A stretch of 64,000 bases of DNA from Hymenochaete sp. R1 (Eukaryota; Basidiomycota; Agaricomycetes; Hymenochaetales; Hymenochaetaceae), in NCBI GenBank assembly GCA_019400425.1, contig JAFREE010000105.1:1-64000 (forward strand). Reading direction: 5' to 3'. Below, in pieces: positions 34,503 through 46,832 of the stretch. Every line of letters begins with the position of its first letter. The stretch's first letter is position 1. The position numbers were made by a program, and so were the translations under genes. The notes under the pieces are model-generated. The model was not told the origin of the DNA and ran no database searches. It saw only the letters and a list, made by a program, of their open reading frames with translations.

Positions 34503-37500
34503 TCATGTCGTTCCTTCTTCATCGACGTCCTCCCCAGGAGGTGGCCCATGCACGCTCACTTGCCCTTTCATGTTCATCGACGCATCCCGACAACTCGCGT
34601 CCACTTCCTGATCCAGATTCTCCCTAACCTCCGCCTCTCCGAGACCCAGTGGGTCCGAAGGGAGCCAGATGGTCAATTGTGGCGCCCCACGTGCAGGATG
34701 ATAGAAGTCCTTCGGATCGTCCTCTTCCTCTTGTTTTCTCCTGTCACGGTCGAGGTCGTTGGACGCAGAGGGACCGGTATGTCGCTGACGCAGGCCGTCG
34801 GCAATGTCGGTTTCAGCAGTTTCGGTTGTTTCGTTGTCGGACGGGATGGTATCGTTAATTGTGTTACGGTCGCTTGATGGACGAGTATCCTGTGAGGTAC
34901 GGGGAGAGGCAGCTTTCTTATGGCGATAGGATTTGTGAGCGAGAGTAAGAGGAAGAGCCCTGAGGAGTGGTCCGTAGGACGAGAAAAAGCCGACATTGTA
35001 GAGAATCTATAGAAATTCCGGTGAGCATTACGTTCCAGACGAAAACTACGAGACTTACGGTCAATCCAAGCAACACAATCATCAACACCCCTTGCGGTAC
35101 CGCGCTCGGGTGGTACTCAGAGTCTCGCGCCAAGAAGAACAGCGTCGCAAGACAGATCTGTTGGATGTACATCCCCACAAAGATGTGCGAGATTGCCCTC
35201 GGGAAGAACAGCCCTCCCGTCTCGCTCTCCTTCGGCTGCTCGAGCGCGTAGACGAATAGGTATTTATACATTTGGTAGAACAAGAAGAACGAAACCACGG
35301 CGAGTCCATTGATGATTGGACTAATGACCATGTATGCAATTGCAATGACGGCGATGAGCGTTATCGAGGGGAATGTCGTACCCCATTTGATGGAGGATAG
35401 GGTGTAAATGCTGCGAGGGGTGACGCCAAAAAGAATGCGCCGGATGTAGTACATGGCGAAGGTAGCGATTTGCAGGAATCCGGAGGCTGTTCCAGTAAGA
35501 CCTTGCAGAATCGTATAGGTGAGGAAGAAATTCGAAGCTTGGGGGAGGGAGGAGGCGAGAAGGGACGGGATGGAAGCTGGATCCTTCAAAAGCCCTGGAA
35601 GGGCTGCAACGAGACCCGAAGACAGTGTGACGATAAGGAAAGAATGCTAATTCGAATCAGTAAGCATGACTCTTTTTCATTCCAAGGTGAACAAAATGAC
35701 TTACGATGACCTGGAAACAGAAATATCTCGTCATCAAACTGAGTTCCAACCCACTCCTCCTCGGTATACCCTCGAATCTCGCCAGCAACCTCAGAACAAT
35801 TGGCAACAGCATCATCAAGACCGCCAACAAAAGAGTTGGCAGCACACCCTGAATCAAACCCACAACGGTGTCCGGAATCTGGCACAACCAGCTGAGCCAA
35901 TGATAGGTCGTACAAAGCGACGAAACATTGCTGATCGCACCAATGAACGCGACGGGGAAAGACCACAAGATGATAAGTCCGAGCGTGATGGCGTAAGAGA
36001 TGACGGAGCGAATACGCATCTCGCGTGGGTCGAGTCCCAGGTTACCCCAGATCACGTCGCCCGGCGCGACACCAATATACCGCTTTGCCATAGCATACGG
36101 TTCATGATGCGCGAGCGCCTGCACGGCTAAATGTGCAGCAACTTGCTCGTTGAACAACACAAAGGCACTGTTCAGAGGCGGATATGTGGCGTTTTTCTGT
36201 CTTTTCTCCTTCGCCTTGCGTTCAATTGCCTTGCGCTTCGCTTCCTCCTTCTTTTGTTTCTTGAGTTGTTTCCTCTCTGCTCTGCCGAGCTTCGGTTTTC
36301 TGGGCGCATCTGGATCGCTGCTGAGATCGCTCTCGCTGTCATCGTCTATGCGATTCCGAGCCTTCTTCATGATGCCGTGACCTCCCTTATACAGACCGGT
36401 TATTCCTCCAAGTCTCGGAGCAGCGTCATCGCCGAGCTCCTCGCGCATCACTGAACGACCTTCTTCCAGAAGCTTTGTCGTTTTCAAAATCTCATCGCGG
36501 GCCCATTCAATGGCATCGACCTTCTTGCTGAGAAGGGGAAGTCCGAAAGGGAGGAATCCAAGAGGAAGAGTTTTCTTTGGGCGCATCTCCCTTGGGACGA
36601 GTCTATCTGCGAGCGAGTCCGCTGCCTTTCCTCGTTCGAGGTCGGATGCATCTGATTCAGCAGGTTCATCTTCCTCAGCAGGAGACATAGACGGTCCTGC
36701 AACATCATCGACGTCGGAGTGTCGGAGTGGTTCACCTGAAGTCGATCCACTTGCTCTTGATTGTTGATCGGATTGCACGCTTGAACCGTTCTTCTTATCT
36801 TTCTCCGCTTCTCGGAGCCTCTTCGTCTCATCCTTCTCAGCCTGTTTCGTCTTCTTGTTATCCAACGCAACGGCCGTGTGAATGAGCTTTGTCTCGGCCT
36901 TTTCCAAAAGCTTGCAAGCTTTCATACGACGGTCATACACGTCCGGGAGGTCCTTCATGTCTCGGTTGAGCCACACTTTGCGCACTCCACCCGGTAAATA
37001 CGAGAACAGCTGCCCGAGTTTGTCCTCCCGGAGAAACTTTTTCGGTATTCCGGTGATTAGGATTGTACTGGCCTGCGCAGATTTGGCGTATCTTTTGTCG
37101 ATGAGGTACAGTTGCCTCGTGTCCAGGAAATGGTTCATCTCTATATGAGTGATGAATATTATCCACATGGTGAAAAACCAGGCACAGATGCAATGTGCCC
37201 AGTAACGGCTCTGTTTGGCATTGGCGATATTGCCGAACGTGAACCGGTCGAGGCCAGTCTTGTTGGATCCAGAATCGACGGCGTCAATGGGAAGAAGGAT
37301 AAACCAGGAAACGATCCAGATCGGGGAGAGGATGATGACCATCATGCGGAGGAAGCGGACGAACATGTATGCGTCAATGCCGTTGAGACGCTTGACCTCA
37401 CGTATGCTCGTGCGTAGAATGGAGAGTGGCCAAAACTTGCGTAGCGGCGGAGATCGTCTCCTGTATATAGCGCAAGGCACAATCACCGATACTTATGAGA

Positions 37501-37917
37501 TCATATGCGAGGAACATGACAGGTGGAGCACTCACGTCTTTGGCCAAAATTCTGAGGTCCTGGGCTGATAGATATCCTTGAACGTACTGCACAGCAGCGT
37601 GAAGGCAAGAATCTCAGCTCCGAAGACGGCAGCATTGATGTAGAGGGAGGTAAGGAAGGTCGAGGTCGACTGAGCTTTAGCCGATGACTGGAGGTCGGTG
37701 GAGTTTCCAGACGACCTAACGTGGAAAGTATGAACATGGTTAGCGAGCGAACGGGCTAGATGGGCAGAGAAAGGGCTTTTGATATAGTCGTGTGCCGAGC
37801 TCGATGGGATATAGGATGGAGACGTCGGCATGTAGTGAGCCTCATGAAGTGAAGGGCGGGGGAAAGGCAGATGGGGCAATTGAGTGCAGAACGAAGGTGT
37901 TTCGAGATAACTTACAT
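34503..37917 (-). CDS. Csc1/Rsn1-like calcium-permeable osmosensitive channel (DUF221/TMEM63)
   Basis: Eleven-helix-type plasma/ER membrane channel family. Exons (minus): 37917-37916, 37715-37536, 37460-35705, 35646-35059, 35006-34503; 1009 residues. The N-terminus MSSGNSTDLQSSAKAQSTST, first helix SLYINAAVFGAEILAFTLL, FKDIYQPR and GIDAYMFVRFLRM are family hallmarks, as are TILITGIPKKFL, SAFVLFNEQVAAHLA, VIWGNLGL and the pore-region helices before TLIAVIAIAYMVISPIINGL. A long charged loop (~240-430) is cytosolic. The preferred model places the ATG across an intron: AT at 37917-37916 and G at 37715, joined over a 200 nt intron with GTAAGT donor and CGCTAAC branch-like site. An upstream ATG at 37984 would then be an out-of-frame uORF; unspliced in-frame starts (37984, 37831) are alternatives. 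Confidence 0.88.
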
Positions 37918-39130
37918 TGCGTCTAGCTGGAGTTGTACGCACTAGGCGCAAAGTTGGAGGAAAGTTGAGGGTAGATGGTTGCATCGAAAAGAGAGCAAAG
38001 TGGTGGTCGACAGCGGCGACAGCGACGAGGAGCAGCGACAACACTGACGAGGATCAAGGCTGATGGTAGTTATTGTACAAAGATGAAGGCGGTAGTGAAG
38101 AGAAGGGAGCCTCATTGTTTCTTCTCCACCTTTTATAAAATGAAATGGATTAGACAGTCGCGGAAGTGAAGAATACAAAAGTTAACCATCCCTTGTTCGG
38201 TGGAGCCCCTCACCCGGCCCGGATGTTTCTGACATCATCCGGTCTCAGCCCCGGCCGAGGTGCCCGTCTATCCTCTTTGGGACACGATCGCCGCGATCAG
38301 CGAGACATCTCCCGCCTCAGAAACTCAATAATTCAATCCAACTCTTCACCTAAAGACAGTCAGTGCTCAGATACCCGTTGCGTGTCGAGTCTTACCAGCC
38401 GTTACTCAGATCGTTGCCCATTGCTATGCTGGAGATCGCGCGGTGGGTCTCAGAGCCCATCCATCCAATATGCCAGTTACACCGCTCTCAACTGTCTCGC
38501 TTTTGACTTTTTGGCCGTTACTCAGATCGTGGCCTCATCGCTATGTTATAGATCGCGCGCTACTCTCAGACCTCATCCGCTATGTCTCGTTTTCTACGTT
38601 AGTTATGTTAGTTTCACCACTCTCGACTGTTTCATATCCGAGTCTCTGTGTTATAGATTAAATTAGAGATACAATAGAAATTCGATCAATAGTGCAGGCT
38701 TGCACGCCTCTAAGTCTCGTCGGTGATTGACTCTCTCAGTGAAATGCAGCTTTGGTTGACGCTAATGGTATAAGTTTGATCGTCTCATTTATACAAAAAT
38801 GCCAACTCACCGTTTCACGCTCCTTTTATCTCATTTCTGCAGAGTAAGTGAAGTGCAAGAACACATGTGGCTAGGCGCATCGTCGCTGTGTAAGTCATGT
38901 TCGGACAAAAAACGCACCTCAGCCCCTTCGTCGGTCAGGACGCGGACGCAATTCGAATGCGCGTCCCGTCGGCACAGTGGCCGATGATTAAGCCATGGAA
39001 AAGAGCCCTTATCAATCTTGTCGAAATAACAATGTCTCCCAATAAAAAGAGGCATACTATAAATGAATGAATTATTGCTACTCTTCATAGACGAACCCAC
39101 TTAGCTTCAAATCGAGACACAACCCCCAAG
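37918..39130. other. Divergent intergenic region, channel and aldo/keto reductase
   Basis: Holds the leader and promoter of both divergent genes. It includes an imperfect tandem duplication at about 38401-38632 and otherwise no gene I can support. Confidence 0.45.
38401..38632. repeat. Imperfect tandem duplication, about 116-base unit
   Basis: The segment starting GTTACTCAGATCG at 38401 recurs at 38517. Both copies share, in order, the GCTATG, AGATCGCGCG, TCTCAGA, CTCATCC-like and CACC(G/A)CTCTC(A/G)ACTGT words, with scattered substitutions. The copies therefore look old and diverged. Confidence 0.7.
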
Positions 39131-40489
39131 ATGACCGCACCAGCCGTACAAAGTGCAACTCCTGGCTTGCCACAAGTCCCAAAGAGACAGTTAGGCTTGG
39201 ACGGACCATGGGTTAGTGCGATTGGTTTCGGCACGATGGGTGAGTCTATCCCCTTTCTTCGTGATGATCAACGATAGAAATTGATTTTGGTGCTCACAGG
39301 GATCGGGAAATATTACGGCCAGACTGACGAGGGAGAAGCACTCAAGGCACTCGACCATGCCGCGAACCGAGGGATGACATTCTGGGATACAGCAGACGTC
39401 TATGGACCGTGTCAGTCGCCTCCATACCGTCCGTTCCTCAATCGTCTTTATCTGACCCGTGTCTTTCCTTCGTTCCCTAGCTGAGCAAATCATCGGAAAA
39501 TGGTTCGCTCGCACCAACCGCCGCTCATCCATCTTCCTCGCTACCAAGTTCGGCGCACACGATCCCGACCAAAAACACATTGGACTCGCGCCTAATTCTA
39601 CGCCGGCGTACATTCATCAAGCCCTTGTGCGCTCCCTAAAACAGCTCAACACCTCCTACATCGACCTGTACTACCAACATCGTGTCGACCCGGACGTGCC
39701 GATCGAAATCGTCCTTGAGGCGTTGAGAGATCCGGTAGAAAAGGGGTTGGTTCGGTGGATTGGGTTAAGTGAATGTAGTATTGAGCATTTGAGGAGGGCG
39801 AGAGCTGTGGAGCGATTAGGTAGGAGGGTTGTTGCGTGTCAGATGGAATATAGTCCGTTTGAGCTATATGCGGAGAGGAATGGGTTCATGGATGCGGCAG
39901 GGCAGGAAGGGGTTGCGGTGGTTGCGTATAGTCCGCTCGGACGAGGGATCGCTAGTGGAAGGTGGGTAATCCATTAAACGAAGCTGACAAGGTGCTGATT
40001 TTATAACAAGGTTCCGGTCGCGAGAGGACTTTGCTCCAGACGATCTCCGATTGATACTGCCCAGGTTTTCAGAAGACAACTTCTCAAAGAATATGAGCTT
40101 AGTTGACGAGCTCATCACTCTCGGGAAGAAGTACAACGCAACATCGTCACAGGTAACCCTCGCGTGGATACTGGCTGAGCACCCAGATTGTAAGTCAACC
40201 CAATTTCTCACCCTTTGCGGAATTTTCAACTTTTCTTTAACAAAAATGGGGTGTCGTGACCATAGTCTTCCCTATCCCTGGCTGTCGTAGCGCTGATCGA
40301 GTAGAGGAGAATGCGGCAGCTGCTGAGCTTAGCCTCGAACCTGATGATATACAGAGGATAAGAGAGCTTGTCGAAGCTGCTGGGATATATGGAGAGCGTA
40401 AGCCACAAAATTTCCAAGCCGTCGAAGACTCAATTCTTCTGGAGCGTTGGAAAGGAGAGAAGACTGCTTATGACGAGAAACTGCCATAA
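39131..40489 (+). CDS. Aldo/keto reductase
   Basis: NADPH-dependent carbonyl reductase with TIM-barrel fold, resembling the AKR13/IolS-type fungal enzymes. Exons: 39131-39239, 39300-39410, 39481-39961, 40011-40189, 40266-40489; 367 residues. The catalytic tetrad is visible: Asp and Tyr in FWDTADVYG (~65-73), Lys in ATKFG, His in YYQHRVD. Further motifs are SAIGFGTMG near the N-terminus, GLVRWIGLSECS, VACQMEYSPF, VAYSPLGRG and the cofactor-binding PIPGCR. Cytosolic; physiological substrate unknown. Divergent from the channel gene. Confidence 0.93.
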
Positions 40490-40898
40490 TAGTTGATGGT
40501 TTGATCATGAGACTATTAAATAGATATAAATAACGGAATCGATGCTCACTTGGCTTAAGAATCATAATATTGAGCAGGGGGCAGGGCCAAGAAGTGCGCT
40601 GACACATGCGAAAGCTCCCAAAAAGTGCAATAAGCACTTGAAGCACATACTGGATCGGAGGAATGTTTGTGTCGAGTGAAGATGCAAGAACTACATCCTG
40701 TACTACAGCCTCGCCAGTAATCACCGGGTGAGGACTTGAAATGGTTGGAGCAAGCAAACAGAGCCAGTCATAGTGGCTAGAAGCCATCAGCATTCTATTT
40801 CGCAGAAAAAAAAGAAGACATCGTGAGTAGTTTGTATGCATTATGGTGGTAAGAGACCTGTAGATAAACTTAAAGATACTCGATTTGTCCCAGGGAAA
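40490..40898. other. Convergent spacer, aldo/keto reductase and TLG1
   Basis: 409 bases holding the 3' ends of two convergent genes. A minus-strand ORF (40841-40329) overlaps the reductase last exon antisense and shows no motif. Confidence 0.45.
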
Positions 40899-41984
40899 TC
40901 ACATCAGAATGACCATCAGCAGTAGAACGAGAAGAATGACAATGAGTATAACGATGCACCATCCACTTTTCGTTTCTAACGATGTCTTCAGTACTCAGTC
41001 ATAAAGATCATTTGCCCAATCACTTACCTTCTGTCTGTCGGACAAACTTTTGGATTTTCTTCAAGGAGCCCCTAAGTTTGCTTCCTGTTCTGTCTACTCC
41101 TGATTCCAAATCGTTCAGCAGCCTTTGCAGCGTGCGGTCAGAGAGTGCCATTTTCGATGATTTTGAAGTAACATACTCATTGTGCTCGACAATCTCACGC
41201 CCCATCAGACCCGCTTGTTCAGTTATAGTAGATATAGTTCCTGTCAGAGCTCCCAAAGTCCTGTCCTGGTCCTCTATGATCATCTTCGACGTTCCAATTA
41301 GTTGGAAAAGGCACTCCAAATAAAATTAGGAACGGACCTGTTGCTCCATTCGACTCCATTCAGCCTGATCGTCTTCCCCTTCGTCCTTCGTAGTATGGCC
41401 GTTACTACCTGTCGTCGGCCGAGCTCGAGGCTGAGGAGTCGTTGAGCGTGATGATTGTGACTTGATGTATACACAGAAGGCGGCTAAAATTAAAAAGCCG
41501 TCGAACAATCGAAAAGGTAAGCCCAGCTCACCACAGCGCCATAGACTTCCTTTCGCATACTCTGCAAACGTCCTATCACCGTCATCAACCTAAGCCAAGT
41601 CGGTGCAAGCATCTACACATACATTTAACTCCTTCTTCACTTCTCCTACATATCGCCTTCTAGAAGCTACTTCTCGGTCGTCAAGTCCAAAAAGACGTGG
41701 ACCAGTCGATTCGACGACACTAAACCAAACATACGGTCAACACCATTTGACCGAAGAAGCCCAATCCAGAACTCATACTTAACACTCTCTTCCAGCTCTT
41801 CCAAATCCGCTTCAAGAGCGCTAAGGGTTGCTTTTAGTTCGTTTCGTGCATATGCCATCTCCTCGCCTTCGGACCCTTCAGGTGCCATGGCGCGTATTCG
41901 TCGAAAAGATTGCAAGAGTGTGCCAGCGTTTGCCAGAGTGCTCTGGATCTCCTCTTGTACGGCGTGATATGGATCTGTCGACAT
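40899..41984 (-). CDS. TLG1: t-SNARE Tlg1 / syntaxin 6
   Basis: Qc-SNARE for endosome-to-Golgi fusion. Exons (minus): 41984-41779, 41719-41623, 41561-41532, 41460-41338, 41283-41177, 41122-41028, 40975-40899; 244 residues. N-terminal three-helix region starts MSTDPYHAVQEEIQSTLANA; ARRRY-like SRRRYVGEVKKELNSMRKEV follows; the SNARE helix reads MIIEDQDRTLGALTGTISTI then LMGREIVEHNELLNDLESGV and the protein ends with a tail anchor CIVILIVILLVLLLMVILM. The 54 nt intron inside the SNARE helix keeps the frame open unspliced, so it is easily missed; removing it restores the expected HNELLNDLE spacing. Exon 3 is 30 nt. Convergent with the reductase gene. Confidence 0.9.
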
Positions 41985-42448
41985 TATATTCGACTCTCGC
42001 GAAGCAATGATGGGGTGCAAGTACTGGTTGGATCGGTGTTTGAAAAGCAATGCAGATAGGTCACAAGGATTCTAGTAGCGGGCCTTCTCATGCATTAGCT
42101 TCAGTTGTTGGGTATTGCCAAAGATCCTGCTATCTCCTCGTACCCAACAAAAAGTCGTCAGGCTCTGGACATCAGCAAGAAGTTGGGAGATGGGGAGCGG
42201 TAATGGACGCTACAGCTGGTGAGGGTGAACTCGTCCAAAGGGCTCATCGGCGTCGTCATGGCACGGTCATGTGATTGGAGAACACGTTTCCCTGAATCCC
42301 CGGCCTCGGAAAAACTCAAACTCAGACTCATCCACATGTACCAAGGGTCTGTACACCAGCACAGCTTCTATATCATCATTGGGCATATACATACAACCAA
42401 CCAAAGCAAAAAAGCTGGATAGCATAGTGTAGCAGTCTTAGTAAACTC
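41985..42448. other. Spacer between TLG1 and second F-box gene
   Basis: 464 bases with the TLG1 promoter and the F-box gene 3' region. No gene seen. Confidence 0.4.
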
Positions 42449-44293
42449 CTACCTCGAGTATTTATAAACAAACAGTGCGTTTGACAACGTTCCCACCATG
42501 ACGAGACCCTGAGTTGAATCAAGCACAACATGGTACGCTTGATCCAACACAGACGAAGGAATATCCAATGTCTTTGCACTACTGGACAAGTCACCTTCAT
42601 ACACCTCACCTGGATCCGGGAAAGTCATCAACTTTAACACCCTCTTTGTCCGTCTCCTCGCTCGATCACCAGGTTCTTCTCCTTCGACAGTCCCGAGAGC
42701 AAGTGCTTCATTATCATCCTCTTCCGTCACCCAGCCGAATTGATTGAACGAAAGGCAGACGAGGGGCATCCCGTGTTCATCTGCTTCGTTAGGTCCGAGC
42801 ACAGGTCGACTAAGAGTCGCAATTGTACGCGACTTTGCGCAGGGTCCATGTGCGTCAGAGTAATGTTGCCCAATCCGCCAAACCTTCTGTCCCGGGGAAG
42901 GATTTATATCGTTTTGAGGAACAGTTACATATAGAATAACGGTCGAGACACGATTAGGAGCTCCAAAAGGTGGTGTCGGGAGTTGGTTAAGTTCCCAGAA
43001 GAGATAAGGGCTCGTCGACGGCATGGATAAGACGCCCGGTTCAACTTTCCAGACATGTGTATGGGTACTGGTTGGTTCTAACACTTCCGATGGGTGGAAC
43101 TCGGTCGCGTTCCAGGTACCATGCGAACGTTCGATGGCGTTGAGGTCATATGTCCTACGAATGTTCTTCCCAACGAGTTCGGAATCGATACTAAGGTATC
43201 GCCCGTCGGACGAAAGGAGCATTCCCACTAGGGATCTTCCGTATTGCTGTGAAGGATGATTTGCTGGGATATTAAAGAGGCAAAACATGAAGACGCACAT
43301 ATGGGATCCCCGTATCAAACATACCGGCTTCTTCGGTATTCCAATCAAACACGACCATAATGCCCATGCTGTTCGAATCACGAATATAGAATGCGGCACA
43401 TATCATCCGTCGGGACGCGTCGAGGATGTGTACCTCACTGGAGAAAGGAAGAAGTAGCGTCAGCTTCTTCAAAGGCTCAAATTTAATAACCTGAGACTCC
43501 TCCGGCTCTGGGACGGTGATGCGCAAAGCAGACAAGCGTATATGCATTCCAAACGAGCCTTCCATTCTTTAATCATCTCGTTAGTTTAGTGAATTTCACA
43601 CCATCGCTCAACGACTCACGAAACGACTCCAACACGGCCTATCAAGCCCATGAGCGACCGACTATTGGTCACCTGCGCCAAGTCGATGAGAACGCTGTCC
43701 TGTTCCATTTGGTGTTCGCCAGCTGGTTCACCCGATTTCATGTTCCATCCAAGCAGAGTCCCGTCTGCCATCGGCACGAGCAGATGCTTGGACGTGAACT
43801 TCGTGATGTAACCCGCCTGATCGAGCGCTACCGTCGCGGGTTTACTGTCGAAGCGAACGACAAGTGGAGGCCCTGTAGTCCTCGGGCAATCGCTCTGCCA
43901 ATTTTTCTCTGCGGAATTCATGGCTAGGATGGATCGTCGAAGGGATGGAACGTCCGCTTCTTCGATAGGTTTCTGATCAATGGCTTGGAGGTCTATGTAG
44001 CGAGCACGGCCGAGAAGATCTAGATAGATGTTGTGCCAGACAAAGTACGAGTTGGCCATCGTGCGCAGGTGGCCAGACACCTACAGAAATAATTGATTGT
44101 TACAGCGGTGGGATACCATGAAGCAGAAAGGGAGGGTTACCTGAGAGAGGGCGGCGACCGCTTCTGCATCTAGTAAGCTGAGAATTTCCAAAAGAATGTC
44201 ATCAGGAAGATGAATTAACGAGAGACGTGGGTATGTATGACCCGTGTTCACAGTCCGCCTGAAGATCGCTTCATCGGCAACGTGTGTAGACAT
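42449..44293 (-). CDS. F-box protein, second in the window
   Basis: Probable SCF substrate adaptor. Exons (minus): 44293-44141, 44080-43620, 43566-43299, 43246-42449; 559 residues. F-box at ~residues 25-65 (LIHLPDDILLEILSLLDAEA followed by VAALSQVSGHLRTMA and NSYFVWHNIY). The C-terminal ~480 residues contain beta-strand-like repeats (for instance HLLVPMADGTLLGWNMKSGE, MGIMVVFDWNTEEAG, GRYLSIDSELVG, QGLVMVGTLSNALFVYKYS) that look like a degenerate beta-propeller, though no clear WD dipeptide ladder is seen. The ATG at 44293 is the nearest to the F-box; the open frame continues upstream without splice support. Substrate unknown; related to the first F-box gene only through the F-box. Confidence 0.85.
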
Positions 44294-44932
44294 CCGCCTT
44301 CCCCACTGAAAATGCGAGTAGGAGGAAACGGAATGGAGAGATGAAGAGACTGTTGGGAGCGTATTTTGCAGGGCGAGGACCCGGCTGCTAAGTATCAGGT
44401 CAGCTTGCGAAGCATACTTGAATAGGCAAAGGAAGAATTGGAACTTAACTTTGCACAAATGTGAAGTCAAACAATCTCTGGGATCATCTAACCAGAATCA
44501 TATTAACATCTTCCACCATCACGTCTGTCTAGATATGAATGAATATCAATAGATATGCTGACTGTTTTTGTATAGAACTGAGGTTGAAGTCTTCGAGAGA
44601 GAAGAAACCAGACCAGATGGTACCTCCTTTCGTTCAAAAGCAATGTGCATACTTCTTCTGCGTATTCCAGAGGGACGAAACTTGATGTCGGACCGATGTC
44701 ATATAAAAACTTACGGCGCAGCTAGGAAGAGTAAAACGAAAGGGTTAACAGTAGAGCTGTCCTTGTCAACCAGCAGGCTTGATGAGAGCACGGAAGACTG
44801 CTATAACAGACTTTAGGACCATGTATAAGTTAATTGAGTTGAGTTAAAGTCTTGCGTCAAACGCGCGATATTATAAGTGATCATTACATGACAATAGATT
44901 GCGTAAAGGTCGACGATTCATAAACGAAGTGC
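44294..44932. other. Spacer between the second F-box gene and MAM33
   Basis: 639 bases. A plus-strand ORF (44568-44816, 82 codons) has protein-like composition but no splice partner or family motif, so it is left uncalled. Confidence 0.4.
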
Positions 44933-45870
44933 CTAAGCTTCGATAAACTTTTTGACGCTGTCGAGCCAGCGAACATATTCCTGAAAGGTATCATCAGTAT
45001 AGTCGACAACTCCGCAAAGTACACCCAACCCACATTTTGTTCCTTATACTCAGCAAAGTCAGGAATAAAAAGCGCGAGCGATTCATTGATTCCACGCTCC
45101 TCTAAGAACCTCTCAAACTCATCCTGAACGGCCGGGTCCAAGTTCTCGAACGTCGGCCCCAGATACAAACCGCGGCGCTTCCAGTCCGCCTCCGCAGTGA
45201 GCGACGTCCCGACCTCAGCGTCCGAGTAGAAGCTGACGTTCTCTATAAGGAAAGCCCCATCCTGGCAGACAGCATCGACGTTCATTGCACCCGTCGCACC
45301 GCGTTTGGTGACGGTGATAGCGACGCGAAGTGGGGTACTTGTGACACTATCCGAAGCAGGCTCGCCTTCAGTGTTTTCGCCTTCAATTTCGACTTCTGAC
45401 TCAGGTTGGGCGTCTAGGTCAGCGACGCTAAACATTAACCGTACAGTCTCATTGCCGAACTTGCGTTCCAGAGCTACTTCGTCGGCTCCTGCTGAGTCCT
45501 GGATGGACCAAACGCCCTGAGCTGTGAAAGCTTTCACGAAGTCGGGTTCGGCAGACTGGGCCGACTCTTTTTCGTACGCCAGCTCGTCAGCGAGCTTTTG
45601 GGACAGAGATGCGTCTGCTGGAGTCAATCATTAGACATGAAATTCTTATTTCTCCTCGAGGAAAAAATACTTACTGGCACCTTCTCCCCTCGTCACTCTT
45701 GTCATGGAAAACTGGCGAACACCGTTCGTCCATGACGCGCCTCCGACCGCGTGAGAAGCTGTAACAGAATTCCGTGCAAGCAGAGACGATGATGATGTCG
45801 CGATTGACCGCGAGGTCAAAGAGCGACTAGTCGATGCAGCAACATTACGAGCAACACGGAAAACAGACAT
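44933..45870 (-). CDS. MAM33: Mitochondrial acidic matrix protein Mam33 / p32 (gC1qR) family
   Basis: Doughnut-shaped trimeric matrix protein involved in oxidative phosphorylation and mitoribosome translation. Exons (minus): 45870-45675, 45617-45034, 44980-44933; 275 residues. A long Ser/Arg-rich presequence (MSVFRVARNVAASTSRSLTS) is followed by the p32 fold: SLSQKLADELAYEKE, VRLMFSVADLD, a variable acidic loop, YLGPTFENLDPAVQDEFERF, LEERGINESLALFIPDFAEY, KEQNEYVRWLDSVKKFIEA at the end. The final 48 nt exon supplies the conserved C-terminal helix. The frame continues upstream of the ATG only to a GTG, so 45870 is the start. Confidence 0.93.
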
Positions 45871-46123
45871 GGTCGTCAGAGCGGAAGGATGAGAAAACCC
45901 AAAGGGCGTCACGTTGCGAGAAAAGACTTACACGAGAGGATCGACGTTCAGGACAGCTCATCTCGCCGTCCGGCAATGGATCGAATCAATTTCAATACGT
46001 TTATTGAGCCAGGCTCCTCACGCCCACAAGGAGGCTTGAACGAACACATCGTGTGCATGTGAATATATCGTCCATGTTTACAAGAATTCGGGTGGAAAAA
46101 AGTAAACTTTCTTGGGCTATCTC

Positions 46124-46564
46124 TTAGAAGAGGCGAGCAACAAATCCATGTAATTCCTTCTTTTTCCTTTCCACCTCTGTCTGCATCTCAGTGACCAGCT
46201 TCGCCTGACTCCCAACCTGATTTCTCAGTATCTCCATGTGGTCATCGAACTCAACATCCGCAACCCCAAGCCTAGCCTGCCTGTAAAGAGCATCGGCATA
46301 GGAACCGCTTCCTAAGTGCTGTGAATCCCGTAACTTGCTAAGCTTTAGTTCCGCTTGGTCCCTGCGTTTTGAGGACCAATTGGGTACGTTGCTTACTTCT
46401 TCTGCGACTTCGCCGTGCATGCCGAGCAGGAGTTGGAATGCATCGAGAGTCTCCCTTTCTTCTTTGAGTTCTTTGGCCTCTTGCATGTAGCCATTTTTCA
46501 GAGACTTCCGCTCCTTTCCGACTTTTGGGAGGACTGGCATGGTAGGGAGTTGTTTTTCGGCCAT
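46124..46564 (-). CDS. Hypothetical coiled-coil protein
   Basis: Single-exon ORF of 146 residues between MAM33 and RPC31. I do not recognise a family. The N-terminal third is basic (KVGKERKSLKNGYMQEAKEL), then comes a helical region, and the C-terminal half is a heptad-like coiled coil (MEILRNQVGSQAKLVTEMQ, then TEVERKKKELHGF). No signal peptide or membrane segment. Composition and codon use resemble neighbours, which supports a real gene; the first ATG is used. Confidence 0.62.
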   Translation of the reverse strand: MAEKQLPTMPVLPKVGKERKSLKNGYMQEAKELKEERETLDAFQLLLGMHGEVAEEVSNVPNWSSKRRDQAELKLSKLRDSQHLGSGSYADALYRQARLGVADVEFDDHMEILRNQVGSQAKLVTEMQTEVERKKKELHGFVARLF

Positions 46565-46832
46565 TCATTGACATTCTCCTAAATAGGCCCAGATATTCCT
46601 GCTTGGCTAGCCAACGTTGTGAAAAGTTTGACGTGCAAAGAATCTAATTATGATTGAAAGTGAGTTTAGTCCGTAAGGTCATACAAGCAAAAGGGGGTGA
46701 AGGCAAAAACGAGGCATTTGTTCTGTGTACACTTTGCTTAGGCAATGCAATTTCTCGTCTGAGAAATTCATATTCTGGTCCATAGATAGGTTCGACGCAT
46801 TGTCGACTCGATCGATGGGTATTCTAACAAGA

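Noticed and set aside
45871..45912. N-terminal extension of MAM33 from 45912.
   Set aside because: The upstream codon is GTG, and the ATG at 45870 begins a proper mitochondrial presequence.
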